Origin: Clostridia bacterium
Lineage (GTDB): Bacteria > Bacillota > Clostridia > Christensenellales > UBA1242
NCBI GenBank assembly: GCA_900768545.1
Contig: CAAGDD010000005.1
Span: 1-64,000 of the forward strand
Length of the DNA stretch: 64,000 nt
Direction of reading: 5' to 3'
Shown here: positions 50,590-59,021 of the stretch, in pieces
How the letters are laid out: the number at the start of each line of letters is the position of its first letter
Numbering within the stretch: position 1 is the first letter of the stretch
Notes under the pieces: generated by a model
What the model was told of the DNA's origin: nothing
The model's input: the letters and a program-made list of their open reading frames with translations, nothing else
The model's database searches: none
Translations under genes and position numbers: made by a program

Positions 50590-51879
50590 TCAATCTTCTG
50601 TCTTTTCAACAACTTCATTTATGTGCACTTGTCGAAATTCGTTGTCTTGTGCAATCAACGCCTTTTCAACCCACATAAGGCTGACCCCATACATAATATA
50701 CATCACACAAACGAGAGCAAGAGCAAGTTTCAAAAAAACAAAGTTTGTTCCGTTTAACATTCCGTCAAAAAGTCCAGCAAAAACAATCAAGACAGAAGAG
50801 AAAATTCGCCCACTGCCTAGCGCAAATTCAGCATAAGCGTTGCTTTCCAAAATGTGTCTGTGAAGTGAAAGTTGACGCACAACACCCGATCTTCGAGAGT
50901 CTGAAATCGACATTAAAATCACATTAAAAGTCACATAATTTCCATAAAACAACACAATCGTCACTTTGTTTGTGCAACACAAAATCGCAATAATCGTGCA
51001 CGCAACAGTGATAATTGTTGGCAAAATAAACGCTTTGACGCGTTTTTTGCGATAAAATTTGAGATAAAACAAAAGTGTCAAAAGCGAGCAGCCGGTGAAA
51101 ATCGATTGAAACATTCCAAGCGACGTGTTTGACGCAAAAGTCACCATAACCAAAATTGTGATCAGTGTTGTGAAACAATCATAAGATGCCCCACGAAAGA
51201 AATTGCTCAAATAAACAAGTCTTAAAGGCTTTGTTTCTTTTTTGTTTTCTTTCAAATATCTTCCAAATTTTCGAAGGCAAAATGTTTGGTCAAACGACTT
51301 TTGTGGTTTGATCAAAAACGAGAAAGTCACAAGCGCAGCACAAATAGCAAGCATAATCAAAGCCATTGTTCCAAACCCTACTTTGTCAATAATAAGACCA
51401 AACGAAACAGGGAAAATTATGTAAGTAAGTTGAAAAGCCATCTTCTTCACAGCAAAAAATTTAACTTGATGTTTGCTCGAAATTGTTTCGGTCGTCAGTC
51501 CGTTGTAAGCCGGAGAAAACAAGCCAAATCCGCAACCATAAACCACCGCAACAAGTGGAGCAAATGCAAAGAGTTTGTCGCCCAAAAGATAGATCATCAA
51601 AACAACAACAGTGAGAAGTATCGATCCAAGTGAAACAAAAATGCTTTTGTTTATCTTTTTAAGTGCAAAGCCAGTAAACGAGTAAAAAGTGGTCAAAACA
51701 ATATAATATACGACATAAAAAATGCCGACGGTCATAATATTGAAAAACACATTTTGCCCGGGATTTTTCAAAATCTGCGAAACAAAAAACAAGTCAACAA
51801 AAATGCAGATGACTGCCTGCAAGCAGTCACATGCAATTATAGAAATCCCACTCAATCCAAAAATCTTTTGTTTTTTCAT
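50590..51879 (-). CDS. Major facilitator superfamily transporter
   Basis: It has 429 residues with about twelve membrane helices in two halves separated by a charged loop (about residues 190-225). Motif A-like sequence is blurred. Substrate unknown; the absence of acidic residues in the first helices argues weakly against a classical sugar or drug pump. Ribosome site AAGGAA. Monocistronic. Confidence 0.85.
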   Translation of the reverse strand: MKKQKIFGLSGISIIACDCLQAVICIFVDLFFVSQILKNPGQNVFFNIMTVGIFYVVYYIVLTTFYSFTGFALKKINKSIFVSLGSILLTVVVLMIYLLGDKLFAFAPLVAVVYGCGFGLFSPAYNGLTTETISSKHQVKFFAVKKMAFQLTYIIFPVSFGLIIDKVGFGTMALIMLAICAALVTFSFLIKPQKSFDQTFCLRKFGRYLKENKKETKPLRLVYLSNFFRGASYDCFTTLITILVMVTFASNTSLGMFQSIFTGCSLLTLLFYLKFYRKKRVKAFILPTIITVACTIIAILCCTNKVTIVLFYGNYVTFNVILMSISDSRRSGVVRQLSLHRHILESNAYAEFALGSGRIFSSVLIVFAGLFDGMLNGTNFVFLKLALALVCVMYIMYGVSLMWVEKALIAQDNEFRQVHINEVVEKTED

Positions 51880-52011
51880 TAAATATTCCTTAAATAATTC
51901 AAAAAATCAAAACAATTCGGTCAAAAATCGTTCAATTTTTTCTTTTCAATCAAATTATATCAAAAAAATAAAAAATTGCAAAAAAAATATTAAAAAATAT
52001 CAAAATAGATA

Positions 52012-52040
52012 TTGATTTTGTAACAAAAATAGATTAAAAT
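52012..52040 (+). promoter_or_regulatory. Promoter of the PIN-nuclease pair
   Basis: TTGATT (52012-52017), 17 bases, TAAAAT (52035-52040), 15 bases before the first ATG with GGAGG between. Confidence 0.8.
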
Positions 52041-52055
52041 GAAAATGGAGGAAAT

Positions 52056-52271
52056 ATGGAAGAGTTAATAGAAGAATATCGAAGTCTTTGTCACGAAGAT
52101 ATCTCAAGTTTTTCAAAAGCGGAAAAAGTTTCATACTACAAAAATATTGCACATGAAATTGACCAAATTTTGTCAAAGCAAGTCGGTTTTGACTATTTTG
52201 AAAAATTTATCGAAATCAAACGATTTGCGTTGAGCAAAATTTATGAAAATCAAGAGGTATCAAATGAGTAA
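52056..52271 (+). CDS. Small acidic helical protein upstream of a PIN nuclease
   Basis: It has 71 residues, acidic at the N terminus (MEELIEEYRSLCHEDISS) and predicted helical throughout. It has no membrane segment or DNA-binding motif I can see. The ribosome site is GGAGG. Its stop overlaps the start of the next gene (ATGAGTAA, 52264-52271), so the two proteins are translationally coupled. By position and size it could be an antitoxin or partner of the nuclease; no sequence homology supports this yet. Confidence 0.7.
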   Translation: MEELIEEYRSLCHEDISSFSKAEKVSYYKNIAHEIDQILSKQVGFDYFEKFIEIKRFALSKIYENQEVSNE

Positions 52272-53430
52272 GGCAGGAAAGAAAAATTTTTACACAAAAA
52301 ACAAGCAAACAAGAGCGACAAAGGCAATTTTAAAAAGCAAAAACCATTTGAAGCAAAACTTTAAAACCGCTTCAAAAAATGATATTTACAAAGCAAAACC
52401 ACAAAAACGAACATCAAGAGAAAATGCAAATCGCCGCAATGTTGACAACTTTGTCAAATATAGATTACGTCAAGATGTTATGCCAACCCACCAAAACAGA
52501 CGCGCACCTGGCGAAGTAACATTTGTTGCACTCGACACTTGCGTTTTGATTGGAATGGCAAGAGCAATCGAAATGCGTCAAGAAAGTGCCATTTATGCAA
52601 ATACTTTTTTGAAAAAGAAGAAGAAAGAAAAGAAAGATCAAAAATATTATGACACTTTAAACAATATGCTCGACAAAAATGTTTTGACAGCAAAAGGTGA
52701 AAGAAAGAGCGGAAGCGGAATTGTATTTTGCATCACTCCATCTGTCATCGAAGAAATCACCAACGAAGACGGAAAATTGTATCCGGATATGGAATTTTTG
52801 TTTAAATCTCACGGATTTATCGTTTGCGAAATTGATGAAAGTTTGAAAGAAAGATATGAAAAACTCAAATCAAAAGTAACAAAAGAATATTTGAAATATG
52901 GATTGTTCACCGAAATTGAAAAAGAAACTATCCAAACGACAGTTGACAAACTTGAAAATTATGACGACATTGTGAAAGTTTATGAAGAAGATGACGACGA
53001 AATCACAGTTGTTAAAGAAACAGTTTCACAAGACGCTCGAATTGTTTTCGATAGCAGTTGTTTAAATCTTACACTTTTGTCAAGAGATAAACATATTGCA
53101 TCAAACTTCTCAAATGAAAACAGAAAAAGATTGTTGAAAATCAACAGAAATTGCTTCGAAAAGCCATCAGGAATTGAAGCAGAACCTATGAGAGTAGAAC
53201 AATTTTGGAAGGATTACAGCCAAGGCAAACCTTTCGCAAAGCCAAAAAGAAGCGCTCTTTTGACAAGCGAATGTCATAAAATGTTTGAAGCTTTCTTGAA
53301 AATTAACAAAACTCCTGACAAAAAGCCTAAAAAATGTACAGACTCTTTCAAAAACAGATATACCGAATGTCCAAACGAATATTATACATACGACAAGTTT
53401 GAACATGAAGATTATTCAAAAGAATTTTAA
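52264..53430 (+). CDS. PIN-domain ribonuclease-like protein
   Basis: It has 388 residues. The first 85 are very basic and probably bind nucleic acid. A PIN-type fold follows: D91 in VALDTCVLIGMA, acidic E163/E164 in TPSVIEEI, D257 in SQDARIVFDSS and D275 in LLSRDKHIAS. These four acids match the metal site of PIN nucleases. An insertion with KKKKKEKKDQK (117-127) lies between the first two. It is much longer than VapC toxins (about 130). The start at 52264 follows AGAGG. Probably an RNase; target unknown. A cloverleaf element follows its stop. Confidence 0.75.
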   Translation: MSKAGKKNFYTKNKQTRATKAILKSKNHLKQNFKTASKNDIYKAKPQKRTSRENANRRNVDNFVKYRLRQDVMPTHQNRRAPGEVTFVALDTCVLIGMARAIEMRQESAIYANTFLKKKKKEKKDQKYYDTLNNMLDKNVLTAKGERKSGSGIVFCITPSVIEEITNEDGKLYPDMEFLFKSHGFIVCEIDESLKERYEKLKSKVTKEYLKYGLFTEIEKETIQTTVDKLENYDDIVKVYEEDDDEITVVKETVSQDARIVFDSSCLNLTLLSRDKHIASNFSNENRKRLLKINRNCFEKPSGIEAEPMRVEQFWKDYSQGKPFAKPKRSALLTSECHKMFEAFLKINKTPDKKPKKCTDSFKNRYTECPNEYYTYDKFEHEDYSKEF

Positions 53431-53437
53431 ACTTTGA

Positions 53438-53567
53438 GGGCGGACGAAGGCACGCTGGTGGCGCAAGCCGTCAGCGTGCACAAAAAGCCAACACAGAAAA
53501 ATGAGGTCACAAATCGACTTCATTTTTTTGTTGGCTTTTTCGCCCCTTCGGGGCTCTTCGTCCGCTC
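53438..53567. terminator. Cloverleaf-wrapped terminator (element 3)
   Basis: It begins 7 bases after the PIN gene stop. The outer stem is 53438-53449 with 53556-53567. Hairpin a is 53450-53479 (GCACGCTG/CAGCGTGC, with an inner GGC-GCAA-GCC tetraloop). The long arm is 53482-53540 (AAAAAGCCAACA/TGTTGGCTTTTT enclosing AAAAATGA/TCATTTTT and GTC/GAC). Hairpin c is 53542-53554 (GCCCC/GGGGC). Linkers are 0-2 bases. The arm is a terminator with T runs in both directions. Confidence 0.78.
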
Positions 53568-53853
53568 CACCTGTTATTTCCAAACTTTTGATTTTACATC
53601 TTCGCCCCCATTGTCACGACTTTTCCACCTTGTCACCGTCCCACTTTTATTACAAACTTTCCAATCTTGTCACACTCCGTTTTTGCATAAAAAACTTTCT
53701 CCCAACACCCCACTTGCCGCATCTTACATAACAACTCACATTTTCCAAAACTTTTCACTTCGACACATTCAAATTTGCACACATAACAAACTATGAATTC
53801 AAGCGCAACTCCATCATTTTTCAAAAAACATCAAAAAAATTGAAAAATACAAC
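53568..53853. other. Noncoding gap after the PIN gene
   Basis: A pyrimidine-rich stretch on the plus strand with three copies of TTGTCAC (53611, 53630, 53667). No gene with a ribosome site was found. A minus-strand frame of 63 codons rich in Cys (53633-53824) lacks a start signal and is not called. Confidence 0.5.
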
Positions 53854-53880
53854 AAAAAAACATCTCAATCGAGATGTTTT
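53854..53880 (-). terminator. Terminator of the acidic coiled-coil gene
   Basis: The stem CATCTC/GAGATG with loop AATC and A/T runs on both sides. Confidence 0.8.
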
Positions 53881-53894
53881 TTGTTTTTTAAAGA

Positions 53895-55160
53895 TTATTC
53901 TTCATTGTTTTGTTCTGCTTCAATTCTAGCAATTTCTGCAGTATATTTTGCAATGTCGTTTTTAAGTTCGTCATTTCTTGCTTTCAAAACGCCATACATT
54001 TTTTCAAGAAGTGGATATCTTTCTTCGTTTTTCTTCATTACTTCTTCGCAATGTTGAACAGAAAGTTTAAGCCCATCGAGAAGGTCAAGATCTTCAGCCA
54101 ATTTCTTTGCTTTTTCTTCATCGATATCAGCATAGTTGTTTACGCCATAAAGCAAAACTTTTTGTTTAGCGACCAAAGCTTCTTTACGTCTAAGTTTCTT
54201 TTCGTCTTTTTCATGGCTAACCCAAACTTTACGAAGTGGGATATATTCTTTCTTGCATTGTTTGAATTCTTTTTCAGTTGCTCTAAGAGTTTCTTCAGCG
54301 TTTGCAAGTTTTTCTTTCAATTCGTCAAGAGTGTAGTCAATAACAACTGGTTCTGCAACTGGTGCAGGAGCAGCAGTTTGTTCCAAAAGAGCTTTCTTTG
54401 CTTCAGCAAGTTCTGCAACCATAGCTGCATATTTTTCTTTTTCTTCTTCCAAAGCTTTTCTTTCTTCTTCCAAAGCGTCAACTTGTGGTTCAGCTTCAAC
54501 AGGTTCTTCAACCTTTTCTTCTTCGACAGGTTCAGCCACTGTTTCAGGTTCTTTTTCTTCAGCCACAACTTCTTCAACAACAGGTTCTTCGATTTCTGGT
54601 TCTGCTTCTTCTTGTGTTTCTTCAGTTTCAACTGTTTCAACAGCAGGAGTTTCTTCAACTTCATTTGCTTCTGCTACTGCGTCTTCAACAACTTCTTGTT
54701 CTTCTTCGGCATTTTCTTGTGCAGGTTGTTCTTCAGTTGTTTCTTCGGCTTCAGCTTGCATTCTTCTAATAAGTTCTTGTCTTCTTGCTTCGAGATATGC
54801 TCTTCTTTCAGCATTTTCTCTTTCAATATCAGTTTGAGTTTGTTCTGCTTCAACTTTTTCTTCTTCGGCTTTGTCTTGATCAACATCATCAAGTTTAACT
54901 TTTTCTTCAGCTGGTTTATCAAGGTTTACAGATTCCAAAGAAAAGTTTTGTGTTGCAGAATCTTCTTTAACTTTTTCTTCACTTTTATCTTCAATATTTG
55001 GTGTTCCCAAATCTTCGCTCTTGTTTTTGTTTGCGATTGATGCAACAGCTTCCCACAAGAAGTAAACGATCAAAGCGCCAGCAACAACTACGCCCAAAAT
55101 GATAAAGATGTCCAAGATCAAAGAATCAACACCAGATGCATTTAAAAGAGAATTAAACAT
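53895..55160 (-). CDS. Membrane-anchored acidic coiled-coil protein
   Basis: A 421-residue protein of unknown function. It has one membrane helix near the N terminus (about 15-38), a long Glu-rich low-complexity linker (about 45-225, with repeated PVEEE and EEVVAEE patterns), and a C-terminal coiled coil with a conserved-looking globular part (KEYIPLRKVWVSHEKDEKKL then YGVNNYADIDEEKAKKLAED). The design suggests an anchor and spacer for a cytoplasmic coiled coil, perhaps for the division or envelope machinery; this is a guess. The start at 55160 follows AAAGGATGG. It lies 61 bases after ssrA. Confidence 0.8.
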   Translation of the reverse strand: MFNSLLNASGVDSLILDIFIILGVVVAGALIVYFLWEAVASIANKNKSEDLGTPNIEDKSEEKVKEDSATQNFSLESVNLDKPAEEKVKLDDVDQDKAEEEKVEAEQTQTDIERENAERRAYLEARRQELIRRMQAEAEETTEEQPAQENAEEEQEVVEDAVAEANEVEETPAVETVETEETQEEAEPEIEEPVVEEVVAEEKEPETVAEPVEEEKVEEPVEAEPQVDALEEERKALEEEKEKYAAMVAELAEAKKALLEQTAAPAPVAEPVVIDYTLDELKEKLANAEETLRATEKEFKQCKKEYIPLRKVWVSHEKDEKKLRRKEALVAKQKVLLYGVNNYADIDEEKAKKLAEDLDLLDGLKLSVQHCEEVMKKNEERYPLLEKMYGVLKARNDELKNDIAKYTAEIARIEAEQNNEE

Positions 55161-55220
55161 AACAATATCCATCCTTTATATAAATTGTGATTTGAAATTT
55201 AAGGTTTGTTTCAAACATTT

Positions 55221-55607
55221 TGGTGGAGACGGAGGGAATTGAACCCTCGTCCGAAAACAAAACAAAAAATTTTTCTACATGTTTAGTTTATGCTTGAATT
55301 TAACTTTTAATTTACTCATAAACAAGTTTTAAAAGCGATCCTTGGTGGTTTTTTGTGTTTACAAAGGCATCTCAACACAAAATTTTTGCCTAGATGATAC
55401 TCAATTCAAAAATTGGCAAGATCTTTGATGAGCAGATTGAAATTTTCAATCAAGTTTGTCGTTCAACTTACGCAGCAACAGCTTGGTTCATTGAAACAAC
55501 ATTGTTATTGTTTGCGTTTATTTCGCTTGCTCGTTTTAAGGTGGTCGGGCGCCACCACATGCTTTGCAGATTTTGTTTAAATCCCCGTCGAAACCAAAAT
55601 CGTCCCC
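55221..55607 (-). ncRNA. ssrA: tmRNA
   Basis: A 387-base RNA on the minus strand that rescues stalled ribosomes. The 5' end GGGGACGATTTTGG pairs with the 3' end CGTCTCC before ACCA, and the T arm GGGTTCAATTCCC is present. The mRNA-like part begins after TAAAACGAGCAAGCGAAATAAAC; the tag reads ANNNNVVSMNQAVAA and ends in TAA. The final AVAA corresponds to the usual ALAA degradation signal. It starts 4 bases after smpB, its protein partner. Confidence 0.95.
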
Positions 55608-55611
55608 AAAA

Positions 55612-56049
55612 TCAAGAGTATCTTTCGATATCTCTTTTGATTGATTTTTCTTTTAGGGTCTGCCTCTTGTCGTAAAGTTTTTTGCCTTTTGCAAGTCCAA
55701 CTTCAACTTTAACTTTGTTTGCATTGTTGAAATAAACTTTTGTGGCAACAATCGTAAAACCTTTTTCTTTTGTCATTCTTTCAAACTTTTGAATTTCACT
55801 TTTGTTTAGAAGCAATTTTCTATCCTTTCGTTCATCAGGTTTAAAAGATGTGGTTTTTTCGTAAGGTTTGATGTAAGCGTTTTTCAAAAACATTTCGCCG
55901 TTTTTAATAACAACAAAACTTTCTGCCAAACTCATGCCACCAGCTCTTACCGACTTGACTTCACAACCTTGAAGCACTATTCCAGCCTCAACCAAGTCTG
56001 AAACGAAGTAATCAAAAAATGCTTTCTTATTGTTTGATACAACCTTCAT
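55612..56049 (-). CDS. smpB: SsrA-binding protein SmpB
   Basis: Binds tmRNA and brings it to stalled ribosomes. It has 145 residues, normal. Conserved segments are VVSNNKKAFFDYFV, GIVLQGCEVKSVRAGG, FLKNAYIKPYEKTT and the basic C terminus GKKLYDKRQTLKEKSIKRD that enters the mRNA channel. Ribosome site AGGAG. It follows rnr and directly precedes ssrA. Confidence 0.98.
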   Translation of the reverse strand: MKVVSNNKKAFFDYFVSDLVEAGIVLQGCEVKSVRAGGMSLAESFVVIKNGEMFLKNAYIKPYEKTTSFKPDERKDRKLLLNKSEIQKFERMTKEKGFTIVATKVYFNNANKVKVEVGLAKGKKLYDKRQTLKEKSIKRDIERYS

Positions 56050-56158
56050 TTCTTACTCCTATTATAGCACTAAATTTTTGCATTTTCAATACCCTTTTAG
56101 CAAAAATTGCATATTTTTTTGATTTTTTTTAATTTTTTTATGAAAAAATTGGCATTTT

Positions 56159-58249
56159 TCACTCTTCGACCAACTTGAAGTCAACGTTGCGAGTGTGCAA
56201 ATTTACGTTTGTGAGAGTAACTTTAACCTTGTCGCCAAGTGAATATAAGTGCCCCACACCCTTGAGTTTGAGTTGTCTTTCCAAAAACAAATAAGTGTCA
56301 TCTGGCAACTCTTCAATGCGAATAAGACCTTCAACAGTATTTTCAAGTGCAACAAAAATACCAAAGTTTGTCACAGAAGAAATTGTCGCATCAAACACTT
56401 GACCAATCTTGTCTTTCATAAGATAAGCTTTCCACAAATCATCAACATCTCTTTCAGCATAATCAGCATTACGTTCACAAGCCGAAGACTGTTGAGCCGC
56501 TTCAAAAGTAAACTCGTCGAGCTCGTCTTTTCTTTGATCAGAAAGCACTTTTTTGTGCAAATATTCTTTGATAATTCGATGAATTGTCAAGTCAGGATAT
56601 CTTCTAATTGGTGAAGTGAAATGGCAATAATCGTTGAGCGCAAGACCAAAGTGCCCCAAGTTTTTGTTTGAATAAACAGCCTTTTGCATTGAGCGCAAAA
56701 CAACTTTGTTTACAACATCTTTGGTGTTTAAGTTTTCAACATTGTCCAAAATTTCTTGAAAATATGCTGGTGAAATTTGTTCTGGAATTTGTGGATAAGG
56801 CACGCCGATTCCTTTCAAAAAGTCACATACTCCCGTTACTTTTTCTCGTGTTGGTGCTTCGTGAACACGATAAACAAAAGGAATTTTAAGTTTTGAAAAA
56901 TGTTTTGCAATGGTTTCGTTTGCCATAAGCATAAAGTCTTCAATCAGTTTATGGGCTTCGTTTCTATCTCTACGCTTGATATCAACGGCCATTCCGTTTT
57001 CATCAAAAACGAATTGAACTTCAGGAACATCAAGATCGAGTGCCCCACGATTTTGCATATTTTTTTCCAAAATATCACAAAGTTCTCGCATTAATACGAA
57101 ATCTTTTTTCAAATTTTTGGTTTTTTCGTTTAATTTGTCTTCAACAAGTGCTTCGTGAACTTCTTTGTAAGTCAATCTTGCAACACTCTTGATTACTGAT
57201 TCACAAATGTTGTAATCAAAAACTTTTCCGCTGAAATCGACCTTCATAATGCAAGACAAAGTCAATCTTTCGACACCTTCATTGAGCGAGCAAATGCCGT
57301 TTGACAATCCCCTTGGAAGCATTGGCAAAACAGAAGTAGGAAAATATACACTTGTGCCGCGCTTGTATGCTTCTTCGTCAAAAACATTTCCATATTTTAC
57401 ATATTCGCCAACATCGGCAATATGCACCCCAACTTCATAATATTTGTCAAATTTTTTGATATTTACAGCGTCATCAAGATCCTTTGCGTCTGCTCCGTCG
57501 ATAGTGAAAATTGTTTCGCCAGTCAAATCAACTCTGCCTTTCTTTTGCGCTTCGCTGATTTGTTTTGGCAATTTTCTTTCAGCGTCAACAACATCGGCAG
57601 GGAACTCTTCAAACAAATTGTGGTCACGAATGATCGAAAGTTCCAAAGCTTTAACATCATCTTCAAAGCCCAGAATTTCGTTTACACAGCACTTGATTTT
57701 TCCTTTATCGGTGCGAATAACGCTCGCCATAACCTTCATATTTTTTTGAAGTTTCAAGCCAGTTTTGACGATTGGCAATTCGAAATTGATTTTTGTGTTG
57801 TCTGGGTCGAGAAAATAATTTCCCGCAACAATATTGATTGCGCCGACAATCGATTTGAGTTCTTGATAAATCGAAACAACTTCGCCATCAGCCCCGTCGC
57901 CAGATTGTGACAAAATTTTAACAATAACAAACTCGCCGTCAAGCGCCCCGTTTGTTTTGTTTGCAGGAATGAAAATATCGTTTTTGAAGCCGTCAACTTT
58001 GACAAAGCCAAAGCCTTTTGCCGTGCCAAAAAACTCGCCTTTCACATAGCCATGTGAAGGAATTGTGATAAATTTGTTTTTGCGAATTTCAAAAATATCA
58101 CCGCTTTCAATCAACGAATAAAAAATCTTCTTCACTTGTTCGACCGAAGTGTTAAGTGCAGAAGACAGAAATAAAAATAGTTTGTCCGTATTTGAAAAAA
58201 CCAAACTATTTTTGTCTATTAAACTTAAAATTTGTTTCTTTTGGGTCAT
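56159..58249 (-). CDS. rnr: Ribonuclease R
   Basis: A 3'-5' exoribonuclease that degrades structured RNA and helps in trans-translation. It has 696 residues: an N-terminal helix-turn-helix and cold-shock domain (to about 190), the RNB domain with IDGADAKDLDDAVNI (metal-binding Asp residues) and a C-terminal S1 domain (GQVFDATISSVTNFGIFVAL) with a short acidic end. The start at 58249 (ATG) was chosen over a GTG four codons upstream. It begins 4 bases after the secG stop, so the two are cotranscribed. Confidence 0.96.
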   Translation of the reverse strand: MTQKKQILSLIDKNSLVFSNTDKLFLFLSSALNTSVEQVKKIFYSLIESGDIFEIRKNKFITIPSHGYVKGEFFGTAKGFGFVKVDGFKNDIFIPANKTNGALDGEFVIVKILSQSGDGADGEVVSIYQELKSIVGAINIVAGNYFLDPDNTKINFELPIVKTGLKLQKNMKVMASVIRTDKGKIKCCVNEILGFEDDVKALELSIIRDHNLFEEFPADVVDAERKLPKQISEAQKKGRVDLTGETIFTIDGADAKDLDDAVNIKKFDKYYEVGVHIADVGEYVKYGNVFDEEAYKRGTSVYFPTSVLPMLPRGLSNGICSLNEGVERLTLSCIMKVDFSGKVFDYNICESVIKSVARLTYKEVHEALVEDKLNEKTKNLKKDFVLMRELCDILEKNMQNRGALDLDVPEVQFVFDENGMAVDIKRRDRNEAHKLIEDFMLMANETIAKHFSKLKIPFVYRVHEAPTREKVTGVCDFLKGIGVPYPQIPEQISPAYFQEILDNVENLNTKDVVNKVVLRSMQKAVYSNKNLGHFGLALNDYCHFTSPIRRYPDLTIHRIIKEYLHKKVLSDQRKDELDEFTFEAAQQSSACERNADYAERDVDDLWKAYLMKDKIGQVFDATISSVTNFGIFVALENTVEGLIRIEELPDDTYLFLERQLKLKGVGHLYSLGDKVKVTLTNVNLHTRNVDFKLVEE

Positions 58250-58253
58250 AGTT

Positions 58254-58559
58254 TTATGCACCCGCTGGGTAGATAATGATGCTTACAAAATACAAAATAA
58301 CCAAAACGACTGCGATAATTGAAGTAATAACAGTCACAAGTTTAAGTCTTGCATCGCGTGAGCCACCCTTGTTTTTTGAATAATAACTTTCTTGTTGACC
58401 AGTGATAACATCTGTGTCAGCTGCATCGTTGTTTTGCAAAAGTGTTGTGATAATCAAAATCAAAGCACAAGCAACAACCAAGCAGAACAAAACAATTCTA
58501 ATTGTAGGAAAAGAATCTGAAACCCATTGTGGAACTTCTCTAGCTAAAAGCATACTCAT
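58254..58559 (-). CDS. secG: Preprotein translocase subunit SecG
   Basis: Small subunit of the SecYEG channel. It has 101 residues with two membrane helices (about 19-41 and 74-98) joined by a cytoplasmic loop that starts LLQNNDAADTD, the usual position of the conserved LLQ. The ribosome site is AAAGGAG. The secG-rnr-smpB-ssrA order is common in Firmicutes. Confidence 0.93.
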   Translation of the reverse strand: MSMLLAREVPQWVSDSFPTIRIVLFCLVVACALILIITTLLQNNDAADTDVITGQQESYYSKNKGGSRDARLKLVTVITSIIAVVLVILYFVSIIIYPAGA

Positions 58560-58577
58560 AAATAAACTCCTTTAAAA

Positions 58578-58814
58578 TTAAGCAAATCTGGCGCTGAAGA
58601 CCACAGCCATCATGCCAAACAAAATAAGTGACAAAATAAGTTGAAACCATTTTGGACGTTTGCCCTTGTCAAAACTCTTTTTAAAGAAAGACAAAAACAT
58701 AAACAACCCGCAAACCGCCAAAACACAAATCACAATAATGAAAGTGGTTTGTGACCATTCAATGGTGACCCAGTTTTTGAAATCTTGCCAAACCCCGCAC
58801 ATCATAGAAATCAT
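58578..58814 (-). CDS. Small two-helix membrane protein before secG
   Basis: It has 78 residues with two membrane helices (about 25-45 and 56-76) and a basic loop (KKSFDKGKRPKW). The ribosome site is AGAGGTG. It precedes secG by 18 bases and is probably in the same transcript. Function unknown. Confidence 0.7.
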   Translation of the reverse strand: MISMMCGVWQDFKNWVTIEWSQTTFIIVICVLAVCGLFMFLSFFKKSFDKGKRPKWFQLILSLILFGMMAVVFSARFA

Positions 58815-58974
58815 AATAACACCTCTACTTGTTGTATTTTATCATAAAAAAACAATAAATTCAACTCTTTTACAAAATAATGTTGAAATTTTTGTTAAAA
58901 AATATCAAAAAGGTGTCATGATTTTGTCAAAAGTCAAAAAAAATTGAAAAACAACGAAATTTTACAACAAAAAT

Positions 58975-59003
58975 TTGCTTTTTTTTGTGCAAATTGATAT
59001 CAT
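58975..59003 (+). promoter_or_regulatory. Promoter of pyk
   Basis: TTGCTT (58975-58980), 17 bases, TATCAT (58998-59003), 18 bases before the ATG. Confidence 0.7.
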
Positions 59004-59021
59004 ATTTTTAGTGAGGGATTT

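Noticed and set aside
53434..53796. Plus-strand frames after the PIN gene
   Set aside because: They cross the cloverleaf element; no ribosome site.
53633..53824. Cys-rich 63-codon minus-strand frame
   Set aside because: Seven Cys residues are eye-catching, but there is no ribosome site or promoter, and the opposite strand is simply pyrimidine-rich.
55394..55675. Plus-strand frame over ssrA
   Set aside because: It is antisense to tmRNA and the smpB end; no ribosome site.
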